Part shown: piece after piece, positions 35,891 through 46,832 of the stretch
How the letters are laid out: the number at the start of each line of letters is the position of its first letter
How positions within the stretch are numbered: the first letter of the stretch is position 1
Source: Pisaster brevispinus
Lineage: Eukaryota; Echinodermata; Asteroidea; Forcipulatida; Asteriidae
Direction of reading: 5' to 3'
DNA: 64,000 nt
NCBI GenBank assembly: GCA_023634235.1
Contig: JAMKCF010000006.1
Coordinates: 4,185,421-4,249,420 of the forward strand
Position numbers and translations under genes: made by a program
Notes under the pieces: model-generated
Databases searched by the model: none
Told to the model about the DNA's origin: nothing
The model's input: the letters and a program-made list of their open reading frames with translations, nothing else

Positions 35891-38608
35891 TTATGGTAAC
35901 CATGGACGTCCTCCCAGGTCTATCAAATTCAAGTCAAAAGCCTCCAAGGCGGGAGATATTTTAGTGCGACGTCTGGCTGCCCACGTGATTGGCCTCATTG
36001 CAAACGCTCTCGATACAGCGGGTAGTTTTATAGCGACGGGTCGTTTTATAGCGGCATGGTGATTATTTGTGAGACCACTGGCCAAGTCGATTATTTCATC
36101 AAGTTCATCCAGCTCGTGTCCAACTTCTCTTTGCTGAGGTTGTTCGACCTGCTGCTGCAGTTGTAGCAGTGGCACCAGCTGTTGCTGCTGGTGTTGCACT
36201 GGGAGCAGTTGCTGCTGTGGATTTGACTGCAGTTGCTCTTGCTGTTGTAATGTTTGCAGTTGCAGCTGATCTTGCTGCTTGGCTGAATGACGAGTTTGCT
36301 GAGGTGGATGTAACGGCAATTGCTGATGAGGTGACTGTGGTTGAGATGTAGGGTGTAGATACAAAGTTTCTTGCTGTGACGGACCTGTCACATCTTGGCT
36401 ATCACCCTTCACCGGCTGCGTTGGCCTCGCCTGATCAACCTCGATGACCTTGGCAGTGACAATCTCATGTTGGTCCGAGTGGTTGGGTTCAGCGTGATCA
36501 ATAATTGTAGCATCGGCCACCAGTGACGACGACGCATTCGTACCAGTGTCTACGGCTGCATCATCGTTCCCAGTCTTATCTTGGTCATGCGGGTTGAATT
36601 CAATCTGTTGATACGGTGATGAAGGCTCCGTTTGGTGTTGAATTTGGTCAGTAGGCTCTCCTTTGTCGGGTCGTCCGTATTTTTCATGTAAGATTTGTTC
36701 AATTCTATCAAGCAGTAAGTCAATGTTGAGTTCTGTTTGAAAGTGCAAAAAATGCAGGTCATTATTTTTAAAAAAATGTAGGTTTAAAACCCTTATACAC
36801 TCTTCAAACTCCTGGGTCAGATTGACCCGTAATTGATCCGGGTCCCATGGGGCCTGACCCTTTTCATTGTCAGTATGACCCAGAATCTGTGTATGACCCA
36901 GAATCTGTGTATGATCCAGAAACAGGTCAAAATTACGCGGAATACGAATTAAAAATCCCACTTTGAAACAAGTTTCCGGGTCAACCGGAACCGGAAGTTG
37001 TTCGGGTCCCCTGTGACCTAGAATCAGGGTTTATTCTGGCCCGGAAGGTTTTAGCGTTTAAGAAGCTAGGAGCGGGTTTGAATTCTGCGCTCACGTACCC
37101 CAACCGAGAAACCGAAATGTCCATTTACATTATGACAGGATTGTTGTCGGACTGGCCGTATAAATCACTAAATAATGCGGATTATTAAAAGCAAATGATG
37201 ACATGCAGTTTTCCGCGTCTTGGCAGTAGAGATTTGACGGCGTCATTGCAAATGTTTCTTCTTTTTACATTCGTTAATTATTTGATAGGATACAATGTAA
37301 ACAAATTAATATATAAGTTACAATTAAAACATAAAACCACTTAATTTGTTCGTTTGAATTTAATAAATAAATGTTTTCGCTGTCAAACAAAAAAAATCCA
37401 CAAACTCTTTCAGAATTGGAGTGTTTTTTCTTTTTGCTTGAAGAGCCAGGGTGATTCTCTGTTCTATGGTGCCAATTTAATCCTCGTAGGATTTGGTTCT
37501 CCGAAAGAATTGCAGACCAGGTTTAGAATGAAAAGAGAAATAATTTACTTCAGAAAAAAAAAATTCACTCACGGTTCTTTTCAAGACGTGATGCCGCAAC
37601 TTCCAGTGTCATGAATCGTTGGTTCATCTCGGGTATAATATTTGTGAACACATCTGTGGGAAAACGACTGATTATTACTCAATACAAAAGTTTATGTTTC
37701 GATTCTAATAGTTCAGTTTTAAATTAGGACACATTTTCTCCATTGGATAGGGCCTGCGACAATGTTTCATAACTTTCTTAAAGGAGAATATCCCTTGAAA
37801 TTGTGTGGGTTTTGTGCAATTTCATGCAAAAACGCAGTCTGCTATTTTGTAGAACCAAATGTTTGACCCCAGAAAATGGCGGACCGATGTTTCGCTGGTT
37901 GTATTTCGTGGTGATTTTGTATCACTCACTATATTACAAGACACTGTAGGTGTTTTTGTGCATGGACAACTCTTGAAAGGAATTAAGGTGAAATTTCAAG
38001 CAAAAGTTTGAGAGATTTGACTGCAATATGCCCCTGTATTGTCGCACCAACTATTATTGTCACACCACTTTACCTTTGATATCAACCTGCACCACGTCGA
38101 TGTGTTCCTCACCACCTGTAGCCTGTTAGATCAAAACAAAGTGGAGAACAAGTTATCTAGGTTGTTGATTCCCAATTTATTCGTATGTGGTTTTGAAACA
38201 CTCGACTATAGCTAGGTATAGTATTAGTTAGGTATATATATAGATGCTATATCACAACCGCCACTTTTTCACTCTTGATGAACAAACAATACTATAAAGA
38301 TATAATAAGATGGGTTTTTTGTTTTGTTTTACTTAGTAAAAGAGCGGTTGGATTCGGCATCTTTTTCCGAAAAGACCTGTTCATTGACATGTTTCTACTA
38401 CTGCATAAGGGATATAAATGTTGTTATTATTAATTATCGTAAAAAAGCAAAACGAATCTTGTTTTTTATTCCTACATTACGAAATTTTGTTTCGATTTGC
38501 GATTTATTATTTATGTGTTACTTGGATTCGTTATTCCCCCTTATGTTGTGCCCATGTTGTCATAACACACCCCATCCTTCCACTCCCATCCCCATATACA
38601 CTGGCACA

Positions 38609-38640
<32 letters not shown>

Positions 38641-38844
38641 CCACCAACGTGTACTCGGTGTGTCGGTTCGGGGGAAAGAATGACCCTACAAATTAGACTC
38701 CTTAACAGTTCTGTTGAACAAACTTACTTGCAAATTTAAAGGTTCGTAACTCACAGAACCTCCCGCATGTACTCCGATTGCGCGAGATTTGCTTGTTGGT
38801 AGAGCAATACAGAAAACGAGCAAAATAACTAAGAGTGCCGCCAT
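35891..38844 (-). CDS. Secreted Gln-rich protein with short helical N-terminal domain (4 exons)
   Basis: Minus-strand exons in reading order: 38844-38728 (39 codons, phase 0), 38122-38074, 37653-37573 and 36732-35891; total 362 residues. Start ATG at 38844 gives a clean signal peptide (MAALLVILLVFCIALP); an in-frame ATG at 38877 is also possible. Next come short amphipathic segments (DVFTNIIPEMNQRFMTLEVA, then LLLDRIEQILHEKYG), an Asp/His/Asn-rich spacer, a run of Gln-rich sequence (about residues 215-280), an acidic helix (HELDELDEIIDLA) and a cationic end with RPITWAARRRTK. No transmembrane helix is seen. It matches the neighbouring gene at 39976 in exon lengths and phases. Family not recognised. 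Confidence 0.7.
36797..37062. repeat. GGGTCA element, copy 5, in the last intron of the Gln-rich gene
   Basis: Left end CACTCTTCAAACTCCTGGGT, right end GGCCCGGAAGGTTTTAGCG. It has internal duplications of TATGACCCAGAATCTGTG. It lies just upstream of exon 36732-35891 and makes the open frame appear to extend to 36961. Confidence 0.7.
38606..38642 (+). repeat. CCCTCA hexanucleotide microsatellite
   Basis: Six tandem CCCTCA units within intron 1 of the minus-strand Gln-rich gene. Short and clean. Confidence 0.85.
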
Positions 38845-39975
38845 TTTGTATTGCTTATCCAGTACCGCAACGTTCACTTTCTGAACACCTTAGTCGAGAA
38901 AGAAGAACAAAATGAGTTAAATTCTTGAAATTCAGTGTTACGTAACAAAGCTGCAACTGTGTCCGTATGAATTGATTCACCCCTTCAAACCCGGAATGTT
39001 TACTAAAACACAGTTGACAACAAACATGGCTTTCCGTACCAAGTGGCAATCAAGGCTTAAAATGTATTGTACAGGATTGGTAGAGCTGACAGAATAGTCG
39101 CAGACAGGAATGTTTTGAATGATTAACCATTATACATAAACCAACAAACATGTAAACAATTTGGGCTTGATCCGTTGTGTGAGATAGGAGAAAGTACAAT
39201 TTCAAACACATTGATCTTAATTATTTTGGTCGTTACAACTGAAAACAACTGTGGCATTTAAAACAGTTTTCAGGTACAGTTTTCTCGAATATTATGACAA
39301 TTAATTTCAGAGGGAAATATTACATGGAAGTCAATGGTTCTATATGAACTTCATAATCAGTAATCTTTCAGACTAAGATTAACCGATGTTTTTTTTTATT
39401 ACCACCAATCCTGTATAATGGCTTTAAGATATCTTATTTTAATTTTACACAAAAATTTGTAATTTATGTATTTGACAGATGTACGTACAATATGCACAAT
39501 TCTGGGGAAAATGATACACCCAAAAAAAATTTGATTGAGCACACACTTCTTTTAGAAAAAGAATTATACAAGAAAATCGTTTTTTATTAATGTGCATCAG
39601 AATGTTTTCGCTTGATTCCTCAAACGCGTAAATAAAACCCAAATAGATGTGTTTTTATGTGATCGTATTTCCTAAATAAAGATACCATTTCCCACACTGG
39701 TCATTAATTACCCGCAGAAGGGAGGGACAGATTAAAAACATTTAAAAATGCGTAATGTCGTAGAAAAATCCACACCGGCCGGATTCTTTCCTCTCTCTTT
39801 TTTTGTCCCGGTGAAGTTAGATGGACGCACTGAACCATTATGCTTCAATGACTAGATAAGCAGAATCGAAGCAGTCACGGTTGACTGGTTTAGGACTTGC
39901 GGTATCTAGCCTCGCAGATAGAGGGGACGACATTTTCTGCAGACTTCACCAAGAGTTCACAGTGGTAGCAACAAC
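38845..39975. promoter_or_regulatory. Shared intergenic region of the divergent gene pair (candidate bidirectional promoter)
   Basis: The two start codons face away from each other across 1.13 kb. The region is AT-rich; CAGATAGAGGGGACGACATT lies shortly before the plus-strand start codon. I see no strong TATA box at a convincing distance on either side. Shared control is inferred from the head-to-head layout and the similarity of the two genes, not from identified sites. Confidence 0.4.
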
Positions 39976-42900
39976 ATGGCTGGATCTCACAACTTGCTCT
40001 TTCTCATCGGTCTTCTGCTGGCCATAGTTTGCCTTGCACACTCTCAGTCTCGTAGAGTCGTCAAGCGCTATCCTTCCGTCTACAGGACACGGGTAACTAT
40101 TCTCGTTATTTTCACAATTTGAGTCAACGCCTGCTTTTCATACGAAGGGACACGCCTTTAAAAGTCCGCCCTGCGCACCGCATAATAAAACCATGCCCAA
40201 GAAATGTGCGCACAATCATGGTCCGGTTTACCATAAAAAGAGTTTTGAATCCGCCACTTTTTTTCATGAATTCTGACAACCCCGTTAAGATTATTTGTTG
40301 GTAACATAGAAATTAGTTTTGGAAAATGAAAGTTGAATTCTGCAATTATGTTTGGACAAAATTGTAAATTTTTGCGTTAATGCTCGACGTACAAGATGTG
40401 GGGGCACCGCCCTACAAGTAAACTGTATCGTCTGAAGCGACCGTCTGGAAAAATCCATCGCCTGACTGTTTGGTCGCAATGATTAAAAAATGTCGGTCGA
40501 ATTCGGCCTCTCTTTTCTTATTCCTCCCAGTTTTCAACAAACACATCATCCAACCAGTTTGTGAATGCGATTTTAACATTTTCGTCAAAGAATAACATAT
40601 CTTGTGTGTGTTTGTTGTGTGTTGTTTTGTATGGGTGTTATGCACGTTTATAATGTTTGCTCAACAAATCGAAGCAAGAATCAAGTTTAATTGAACAATT
40701 TCCGTAAAAGTTATTGGTCTCACTGCCACTTCGCTTGTTATAATCAAAACTAAAATTGACCTATGTGAACGAGATTACATTTCTTGTATTTTTAATGGAC
40801 TAAACACAGTTTCAGTGGGCTGTATCTTTTCCCAATTATACAAGATTGTTCTATTAAAACCGTGGTGGTACAGCAGCAGACTCCATGGCGATCGGTACAC
40901 AATGCATACTTTATTGGGCAGTAGGTTTAATAAAGCGTGCATTGTGCTTGTTCTAGTGAACGCAATCCCTTTTCAAACGGTCTGGATAGAGGTCATTTGG
41001 ACCCCTCGAAAAACCGTCATTCCAAAATAATACTTCTAATAATTTACAGGCGGACAGGCGGACAAATTTACCCTGACATGGTGACACATTTCGTTCATAC
41101 TTGCGGAAAAGATTTTGCACTGTTCAAAACCCAACTTTCTTGTTTAACATACTTTCCACAACAAATTTGCTCAAATTTATCTGTGATGGTTTTCGATGTT
41201 CCCTTCGATAGGCCTTCTTATAATCCTACCCGAACGACCCCGAAATGTCTTCTTTAATACGAGTTGGCATTCACCATTGTCAGACATAATACATCTTTTG
41301 TCATCTAAGCATTTGAGGAACTTGAATCGGGCATGTTATTTAAATCCTACGTACTGCAGTGGGCGGAGTGTATTCCTTAGTATACACAGCTGTTTGTTTT
41401 ACTCAACCCCTGCTTCGATTGCTTTGTGTTTTCCTTTACTTTTCTCTTTTCACTTTAAAGAATTCAATCTACTGACTTACATTTTTGCGTTTCTTCTTGC
41501 TCTGCATTTTGTTATTAATTGACTACTTAACTATTAATTGTTTTGTATACAAGGCCCCGAGGGAATTCAGTTGTTTCACTGATAAGGCTATATCCTGTCT
41601 AAATAAAACTGCAAATGCTTGATTAATTTTGCAGGAAGCGGCACAAAATGAAGGTGGAGAAGCAGATGGTAAGTCCCGTACAATGACATTTTGAATTTCA
41701 GTGACTTTACGATCGAAACATTAATTTTATTTTATAGGAATTTTACTTTTTAACAAAGACCCATGTTTTCTTCATTCGTTTTGCATGTTCATGTAGTACT
41801 TTTAAACAGTCAAAGCTTTTAAAACCTTTTGGGAACTTTATCCCTGTCCTGAATTTATTATTCCGAAAAGTCTTGAGGTAAAATTTACATTTACATTATA
41901 TCATCAAATAGATTAGATCAATCCAATATTTATCTTTTTCTCGAATCGAAAACACTCACTTTGTGAAGCCGGTTAGACACGCGTGTCATAAGACATAATA
42001 CAGTAAAACAATAGTTTTGCATCATTACTTAATTCTTCAAAGTTATGCAGAATACAACTTTAATTATTGATATAGTCTCCGGGCTTGTTCTTCTTCAGAT
42101 ATTGGCAGCGTGGTAGACTCGATGCACAAAGCTCTTCTGCTTCTTGAACACCGAATTATGAATCTTGAAACAAATGGTAGGTCACCCTGAGCTTAATCTC
42201 TTGTCCAGCTCTTTACTCGAACCAGCAAGGATCTCGTTATGGCGCGAACAAATTTGTTAGTAACGTCTGGTACCGAGACTATTCTCGGACGATTTTCTTG
42301 ATAATCAAATTCCAGCCTTTTATTTTGGAATGTATTTTGTGTGTTCACGTTTTGGGGATTTTTTTCAAAGGTGTTTTTTAAGTTGTTTGAAATCGTGTTG
42401 AAGTTTGTTTTGAAGATCAAAAATTTAATTGACTTTGTTGAAAAAAACATGTTATAAAAGTGATATTTTTACCAAAATGTTTGAGAAAATGTGTTGTTTG
42501 AATATTATGCACTTTTAATGTTGCGTATAACGATGTTGAAATGTCGTGATGCATTCAGTCATGCACACCTCCCGAAGAGGATTCGAGTAATGGTGGACGT
42601 AGTTTTAAATAAACAAATGGCTATGCTGATGAAATCGTGGGGAAAATGCAATGCATGGAATCCAAAAAACCTCTGTTTCAGCTCTGACAACGTAACGGGG
42701 TTATTATTGATTTACCTTGCGTTTTTTGCTGCGGTACCAGTAGGCCCTACATCAAATACGGCTAATTAGGTTACTTATGGCTCGGGGCCCAAGATCTTAA
42801 TGAATATTTATGGTTTAAAAAAAATGATATCATTAGTAAAAATGTAATTGCAACTCTATAAAACAACACATTTTTATTAGCAACAACTATTGTTAAAAGG

Positions 42901-45900
42901 TTAATCCAATAATAATGTTTGCAAACGCCACTCTGATTCTTTCGGTGGTGACAACATTTTGTTGCAAGTACCGTATGGCCTCTGGGTTTATCTTATAAAA
43001 TATTGCTTGGATGATGAAATCCTTAAAAGAAAAACGAAAGATATATGCAAAGAACAGAAAAGGGCCTCTCCAGGGCAAACTCTTGGTGGCGCCGTATATA
43101 TTGAACCTCCCTTGCAAGTACACCATGCCTAAACACATTAAATTGCGAGTCTTTAAAAGCCGGGAGGATTCAAACTGAATACAAATCGTAGTGATGCATT
43201 AGTATGAAATGGTTTTATAGTAATTTATTGATGGAGTATTTTTTGTTCTTTCTGAAGGGCACAATCTTTACCAGCGTCTAGAGGCTATTGAAGCAATGTT
43301 ATACTCAACTAGTGCTGATGAGCAAGCTGGTGAAATCACTGAACAACCACATGTTGCCGGAAGTAACACATCAAACGGTACGTAAAAACAATGTCACACA
43401 CCAACATTTTTGTGTTACTTTGAAAGATTTTTAGTCAACAAGCTACAAATCTCTTTGTGAATTTTACTTGGTTTGGACCATCAATATTATTAGTAAAATC
43501 TTTGAGTTTGAAGGAAAACTAAGTTATTACCACGTATGCATTCTGCTGTCAGAAGTTTATTTCTTGAGATTTTTATACATGATAAGCTGCTGCCCACCAA
43601 AGACTCCCTAGTCGGAATGTATTCAGATTCTGGGCTCAAGTAGGCCTGATCAACTTCCAGGTCAGGCTGACCCGAAGAGTGTTTTTTTTTATATAAAGAT
43701 TTTGCGTAATTTGGGTCCTTTTCTGGGTCATTTTGACACAGATTCCGGGACTTACTGACCCAGAATCCGGGTCAGGCCCTTAGGAACCCTGATCCAGGTC
43801 AGGCCCCACGGGTCATTTTCTGACCCGAAAGTTCTTAGAGGAAACCGGTAGCCTGAATAGCTTAAATCAAAATCAGACACGTGATACAAGCTTTACACTA
43901 ATGTACACCTAACGTTTGTTGTCATTCTCCCCTTATAATAGGCTTGCCATCGGGGATAAAAAACCATGTACCGTCATCTCCAAGCAATGCATCAAATGGA
44001 GCCAATACCGAGAATGGAGCCGGTCAAGGAAATAACTTAGGTGAAGATGAAGACGAAGATGACAACAGACAAGGTGAGATAATTAAGTCTGAAACTGTCT
44101 GCATCAGTATTATGTTCATTTTTAGTATGATACCGTACATTAGTAGTCTTATGCTCATAGAAACTTTTTTTTTAATCTGATGGACGTTAACATTAATTAT
44201 AAACTCGGTACCATCATCATCACAACGCCAAGAGCCTATGATGGCCCGTAGGCGCCCACTTCTGCGAATTTGCTGTGTTGAGAGTTTTTGGATTTCAAAC
44301 TCGGTACAATTTGCTCGAAATACTGCAATGTGCTAAATAATAGAAGCTCTCCCATTGACCTGATCACCACCCAGTATGAATCTTGGTTGCTCCATCTTAG
44401 AAGTTCGATTCCCCGAGTGCGTCACTGTGCAGTGTGCGTTATAGTGGGGTAGATGGGGGAGTATTTTGGGGCATTGTGCCTTTGAAGATCCTGGAATTTG
44501 GCACACAGTCGGAGTACGTCATGAGAAAGAAAAAAAATTATATATATCAATAGCTGTGGGGTCATAACAGATTTGAAAAAAATATTTAGGTAGAAAAGCA
44601 AGCAATTTTCAAAATATATAAAAAAATAGCTGTCATCGCTTGTTATTCTTTCTATATTTTTTCAAAGCAAAATCTGCGATATCCATAAATAAAGCCAAAT
44701 ATCGTTCTTGTGACATACTCTGACTCTGTACCAAACAACACGCTTGTAATCATTAAAGGCGCATATCCCATCACTAGCTACCCTGCCGCACTATTATTAG
44801 GCAACGCGAACGGTAAGACATGATACCATCTTTGCGCAATTTTTTGACTCCCAAAATATACTTAAATGATCATGTCTCGATTCCTAGCTACAAAATTATC
44901 TACTTGTTGATGTGCTGTCTTGCATTGATACACACCAATGCTAATGCAATACTTTAAATTGACATTTAATTAAGTTGTTGCTTTTCTCTTTGCCGAATTA
45001 AACGAAACACATTTTAAAAGGTACAAAAAGCGTAAACCGTCAGTCGATGTTTCTCGATTAAGTGATTACCGCAAAACTTGAGGATAGAACTGAGTATCCA
45101 CCGCCCCTCCCCCAAAACACAAACAAACAAACAAACAAACAAACAAACAAACAAACAAACAAACAAACAAACAAACAAACAAACAAACAAACAAACAAAC
45201 AAACACCCCAACAAACACCCCAACAAACACCCCAACAAACACCCCAACAAACACCCCAACAAACACCCCAACAAACACCCCAACAAACACCCCGACAAAC
45301 ACCCCAACAAACACCCCAACAAACACCCCAACAAACACCCCGACAAACAAAACAAACACAACATACAAAAACAAACAAACACCCCAACAAACAAACAAAC
45401 AATTTGTCTGTATAAAATTTGTTTTGATTTGATTTTTTTGTTTATCTCCAAATCAGATGACGTGGTTGCCCTGTTAGAAGACGCAGAAGCCGCCATTGCA
45501 GAAGCTGCAGACATTCTCAGCAATCAAAGTAACCCACAGAAACCAGTGACTGGAGACGCCGGGAAAGACTCCGAGTCCACGGTCAATGATGACGAGGAGG
45601 GTGATGATGCAGATATCGCGCCCCACGATGAAAATTCCGCAAGTACTGACAAAACCCCTAATCAAGATGACGTCATGGCTGGAAGTGATGAAAACAGCGA
45701 ACAACACACTACCGGTGATGTCGAAATTCACAGTGGAAATCCCACAAGCAGTGAGGAGGTGATCCCTGGTCAAAACGACGTCTTGGCTGGTGGAAGTAGT
45801 GAAGAGGAAGATAAAGTGGACGAAGACGAAGACGAAGACGAAGACGAAGACGAAGACGAAGACGAAGACGAAGACGAAGACGAAGACGAAGACGAAGACG

Positions 45901-46281
45901 AAGACGAAGACGAAGATGAGGAAGAGGTTGGGAACTCAGAGGGTGTGGGTAAGACCGAAGAAGGAAGTCAAGAGGAACAAGGCAAGACGTCGGAGGAGTC
46001 GAAAGACGGTGTTGACAAAAGATACGGTGTTGACACACAACAACGACAAACAAGACCCCAAAACCGGTCTTTTCGTTTCCATCGCCGCCTTCTACCTTAC
46101 AATAGGCGTGTCAGCATTCATCGCGGTGACTAGTCTCCTTGCAGCCGCTGGTATGTACTACCTGCACAGAAAACGAACCTCCGAACGGCAGAACCAGAGA
46201 GAAAATTACAGGCGCATAATTGCTCGGCGTAGGCGGGTGCCTAATCAGAACGCATCAAGACGCAGAATCCTACGCGAATGA
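39976..46281 (+). CDS. Acidic single-pass membrane protein with Asp-Glu tract (about 7 exons)
   Basis: Exons: 39976-40092 (39 codons), 41635-41668, 42099-42176, 43258-43377, 43942-44073, 45457-45948 and probably 46055-46281; 399 residues. Signal peptide MAGSHNLLFLIGLLLAIVCL is followed by basic RRVVKRYPSVYR, helical segments (SVVDSMHKALLLLEHRIMNL and LYQRLEAIEAMLY), an Asn/Ser/Gly spacer, acidic repeats, and a pure Asp-Glu run of about 30 residues. In a second frame the sequence encodes a transmembrane helix (FVSIAAFYLTIGVSAFIAV) and a very basic tail (RRIIARRRR). A 106-base GTAAGA...AG interval at 45949-46054 joins the two frames in phase 1, like the preceding introns. If it is not removed, translation ends at 46133 without the helix. 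Function unknown; it is related to the gene at 35891-38844. Confidence 0.7.
43598..43846. repeat. GGGTCA element, copy 6, in an intron of the acidic membrane gene
   Basis: Left end AAAGACTCCCTAGTCGGAAT, right end GACCCGAAAGTTCTTAGAGG. Internal GACCCAGAATCCGGGTCAGG. It lies between exons 43258-43377 and 43942-44073. Confidence 0.7.
45118..45410 (+). repeat. AAAC and CAAACACCC tandem repeats
   Basis: A run of about 22 AAAC units (45118-45205) passes into about 15 units built on CAACAAACACCC (45206-45350), then reverts to AAAC units. It lies in the intron just before exon 45457. The Thr/Gln- or Cys/Val-rich open frames through it have no support as protein. Confidence 0.95.
45820..45917 (+). 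repeat. GACGAA hexanucleotide repeat encoding Asp-Glu tract
   Basis: About sixteen tandem GACGAA units lie inside exon 45457-45948. In the exon frame they read Asp-Glu repeatedly. Gain or loss of a unit keeps the frame, so tract length probably varies between individuals. Confidence 0.95.
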
Positions 46282-46716
46282 CGTCAGGCCTTAAGATGAA
46301 CTTTAATCAAATTAATGAATTTTTCAGTGTTATGGAAAGTCATCGTAACAGAGATGGCCAAAACAACAATTACACAACATTTGAAAAAAAGACAAATATT
46401 ATTTAGATTCTTTTAAGGTATAATTTGAAAACTATTTCCTGAATATTGTTTATAGATATTTATTTATTAAAAATACTTTAATTGTATTGATATTGTGGGA
46501 ATAACATGGACACTCAGGATGTTTATACAATCAGCAGATCTTTTACAGTTCCAAACTGCTGATATTTTTGATCCACATCCAATCATTGGAAATGAAGAAC
46601 TATTAAATTGTTTTAGCATATCCAAATACGTTTTTTAGTACAAGTGTTGCATTTATTTTCGGAAGATGTATTCTTACTCTTCCCAGCTGGCTTGCCCGAA
46701 CCCAACCACTCTTTCG

Positions 46717-46832
46717 TTACCAAGGCCGTAGCCGACTTGGCGGCTACGCCTACTGAGTTGGATCGCCGCTTCACGTCCTTGGCAACAGTCGTAGCCATAG
46801 ATGTAACTGCCAATTTGGATACAGCATAAAGA
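46717..46832. repeat. Degenerate GCCGTAGC element
   Basis: CAAGGCCGTAGCCGACTTGG at the left; CGTAGCCATAGATGTAACTG and then GGATACAGC at the right. Same family as 58745-58879 and 34037-34140, with the arms partly lost. Confidence 0.5.

Noticed and set aside
36169..36351. Plus-strand Ala/Val-rich open frame resembling a membrane protein
   Set aside because: It is the complement of the CAG/CAA-rich Gln region of the minus-strand gene.
36733..36961. N-terminal extension of the Gln-rich open frame (starting MGFLIRIPRN)
   Set aside because: It runs through an intronic GGGTCA element. The acceptor at 36733 and the upstream phase-matched exons give a better model.
45062..45415. Long open frames of TNKQ, PNKH or Cys/Val repeats on both strands
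   Set aside because: Pure AAAC and CAAACACCC tandem repeats within an intron.
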